DNA of 64,000 nucleotides from positions 3,224,001 through 3,288,000 of the forward strand of contig NZ_CP080492.1 in the NCBI RefSeq assembly GCF_019464495.1, written 5' to 3'. The notes under the pieces were generated by a model. That model did no database searches. It was given only the letters and a program-made list of their open reading frames with translations, and was not told the DNA's origin. Source of the DNA: Leucobacter luti. Its GTDB lineage: Bacteria; Actinomycetota; Actinomycetes; Actinomycetales; Microbacteriaceae. Position numbers and translations under genes: made by a program. Positions within the stretch are counted from its first letter, which is position 1, and the number at the start of each line of letters is the position of its first letter. This document shows, piece by piece, positions 63,001-64,000 of the stretch.

Positions 63001-64000
63001 TCAGTATTCGATGACGGAGCGGATGCCGCGGCCCTTGCGCATTTCGGCGAAGGCATCGTTGACGCCGTCGAGCGTAATGCGGTCGGTCACCATCGAATCG
63101 AGGTCCACCAGGCCCTCCATGTACAGGTCGATGATTTTCGGAAAGTCGATCGACTGCCTGCTTGACCCGTAGTTCGAGCCGATTAGCTTCTTTTCCTGGT
63201 CGCTCATCACGAACGGGTCGATTGAGATCTTCACCCCGTCGGCGACCTGGCCGACAACGACCGCCGTGCCGCCGCGGCGGACGGCCTCGTAGCAGGCTTC
63301 AATGGTGAACGGCAGGCCGATCGCCTCGAAGGCGTAGTCCACTCCGCGGCCGCCGGTGAGCTCACGCACTGTCTCGAGCAGGTCCACTTCCCGGCTGTTG
63401 ATCACGTGCGTGGCGCCGAAGGTGCGACCCAGCTCAAGTTTCTCGTCGCTCACATCCGCGACAATGATCTGCTTCGCGCCTGCAAGCCGCGCGCCCTGCA
63501 CCACATTCAGACCGACGCCACCGCAGCCCACGACGAGCACGGTGCTGCCGGGCTCGACCCCGGCGGTGTTTGTCACTGCGCCGATCCCGGTGGTCACCGC
63601 GCAGCCGACGAGCGCGGCTTGGGCCAGTGGGGCATCTTTGCGGATGCGGATCGCCGCTGAAGCAGGCACCATTGCGTATTCGCCGAAAGACCCGACGGCA
63701 AGGAAGCTCTTCACTGCTTCCGCGCCGTCGCTCAGGCGTGGCTTGCCGTCGAAGAACACGTGCTGGTATGCAGTCTCGTTCGCGAGCTGGCACAGCACAG
63801 GAGTGCCTGAGACACAGAACTCGCACTTCTGGCACGACGGTGTCCACGACAGGATCACGTGGTCGTCGACGGAGAGCTCGGTCACTTCTGAGCCGACGGC
63901 GAGCACCACGCCGGCACCTTCGTGGCCGAGCACGAGCGGGGCGGGCGTGTCCCAGTCACCGTCGAGCGCATGCAGATCGCTGTGGCAGACGCCAGAAGCT
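63001..64000 (-). CDS. Zinc-dependent alcohol dehydrogenase, 5'-truncated by window edge
   Basis: Medium-chain dehydrogenase, open to the window end. The catalytic zinc ligands are visible in GVCHSDLH and LGHEGAG (the latter at the first in-window Met), and the structural zinc lobe has four Cys in CQKCEFCVSGTPVLC. The NAD-binding motif is VVGCGGVGLNVV. It resembles the class III/NDMA-type alcohol dehydrogenase group of actinobacteria with the Cys-containing lobe. Only the first 30 or so residues are missing. Confidence 0.92.
   Translation of the reverse strand, partial: ASGVCHSDLHALDGDWDTPAPLVLGHEGAGVVLAVGSEVTELSVDDHVILSWTPSCQKCEFCVSGTPVLCQLANETAYQHVFFDGKPRLSDGAEAVKSFLAVGSFGEYAMVPASAAIRIRKDAPLAQAALVGCAVTTGIGAVTNTAGVEPGSTVLVVGCGGVGLNVVQGARLAGAKQIIVADVSDEKLELGRTFGATHVINSREVDLLETVRELTGGRGVDYAFEAIGLPFTIEACYEAVRRGGTAVVVGQVADGVKISIDPFVMSDQEKKLIGSNYGSSRQSIDFPKIIDLYMEGLVDLDSMVTDRITLDGVNDAFAEMRKGRGIRSVIEY

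Overview
The window is high-GC DNA with dense genes, frequent ATGA/GTGA stop-start overlaps and common GTG starts. The families present (WYL and TetR regulators, DUF4349 lipoprotein, TM0106-type nuclease-helicase, fused LivMG, a Gly-rich-tailed DEAD helicase) point to an actinobacterium. A Microbacteriaceae/Leucobacter-like host is my guess from overall gene style, not a demonstrated assignment. I see no rRNA, tRNA, CRISPR array, integrase or transposase. Most of the window is a run of small catabolic units, each with its own transporter and its own regulator.

Layout. 1-4524: two ABC permeases, their ATPase and a formylglycine-type sulfatase in one operon, probably sulfate-ester or sulfonate scavenging. 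4732-7745: EthD-like protein and YtcJ-like amidohydrolase, divergent from an SDR. 7928-17953: a minus-strand block with a branched-chain-type ABC importer (LivK-LivH-LivMG fusion-LivF), a MoaF-like protein, an AraC regulator, a class III aminotransferase/phospho-lyase and an APH-fold kinase, with a divergent TetR. Two similar 17-bp operator-like sites sit upstream of the kinase and upstream of the MoaF-liv operon, suggesting one regulon for import, phosphorylation and elimination of an amino compound. 18114-19614: alpha/beta hydrolase and divergent WYL regulator. 19667-27536: TetR, a clear palindromic operator over a promoter, amidohydrolase and a peptide-type ABC importer with fused ATPases. 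27779-29391: an AbiEi-like protein, then non-coding DNA with a hexamer microsatellite. 29392-35663: ThDP enzyme, IclR regulator, MobA-type 3-hydroxybenzoate 4-monooxygenase and a frameshifted CoA-transferase. 35738-40817: aldehyde dehydrogenase, divergent APC permease and flavin amine oxidase, an amine/GABA-type module. 40814-43713: DUF4349 lipoprotein, MFS exporter and a small acidic protein. 43826-47149: VOC protein, an unusual LuxR-HTH/periplasmic-binding-fold regulator and an SDR, with a matching 18-bp site upstream of the VOC and SDR genes. 47197-54704: C45 acyltransferase and polysaccharide deacetylase, APC permease, Lrp/AsnC regulator, SDR, Rieske oxygenase and reductase, with an array of TGCGCA motifs in the Lrp/SDR gap. 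54804-64000: more housekeeping-like genes: DEAD helicase, a TM0106-type nuclease-helicase broken by two frameshifts, a membrane protein, an aminotransferase and a truncated zinc alcohol dehydrogenase.

Three genes or gene segments are interrupted, and all three breaks fit the loss of one base in a short G or C run. This looks more like homopolymer undercalling in the assembly than real gene decay. The most interesting biology is the two-site TetR regulon joining a Liv importer to a kinase/phospho-lyase pair, and the LuxR-PBP one-component regulator with its shared upstream motif.
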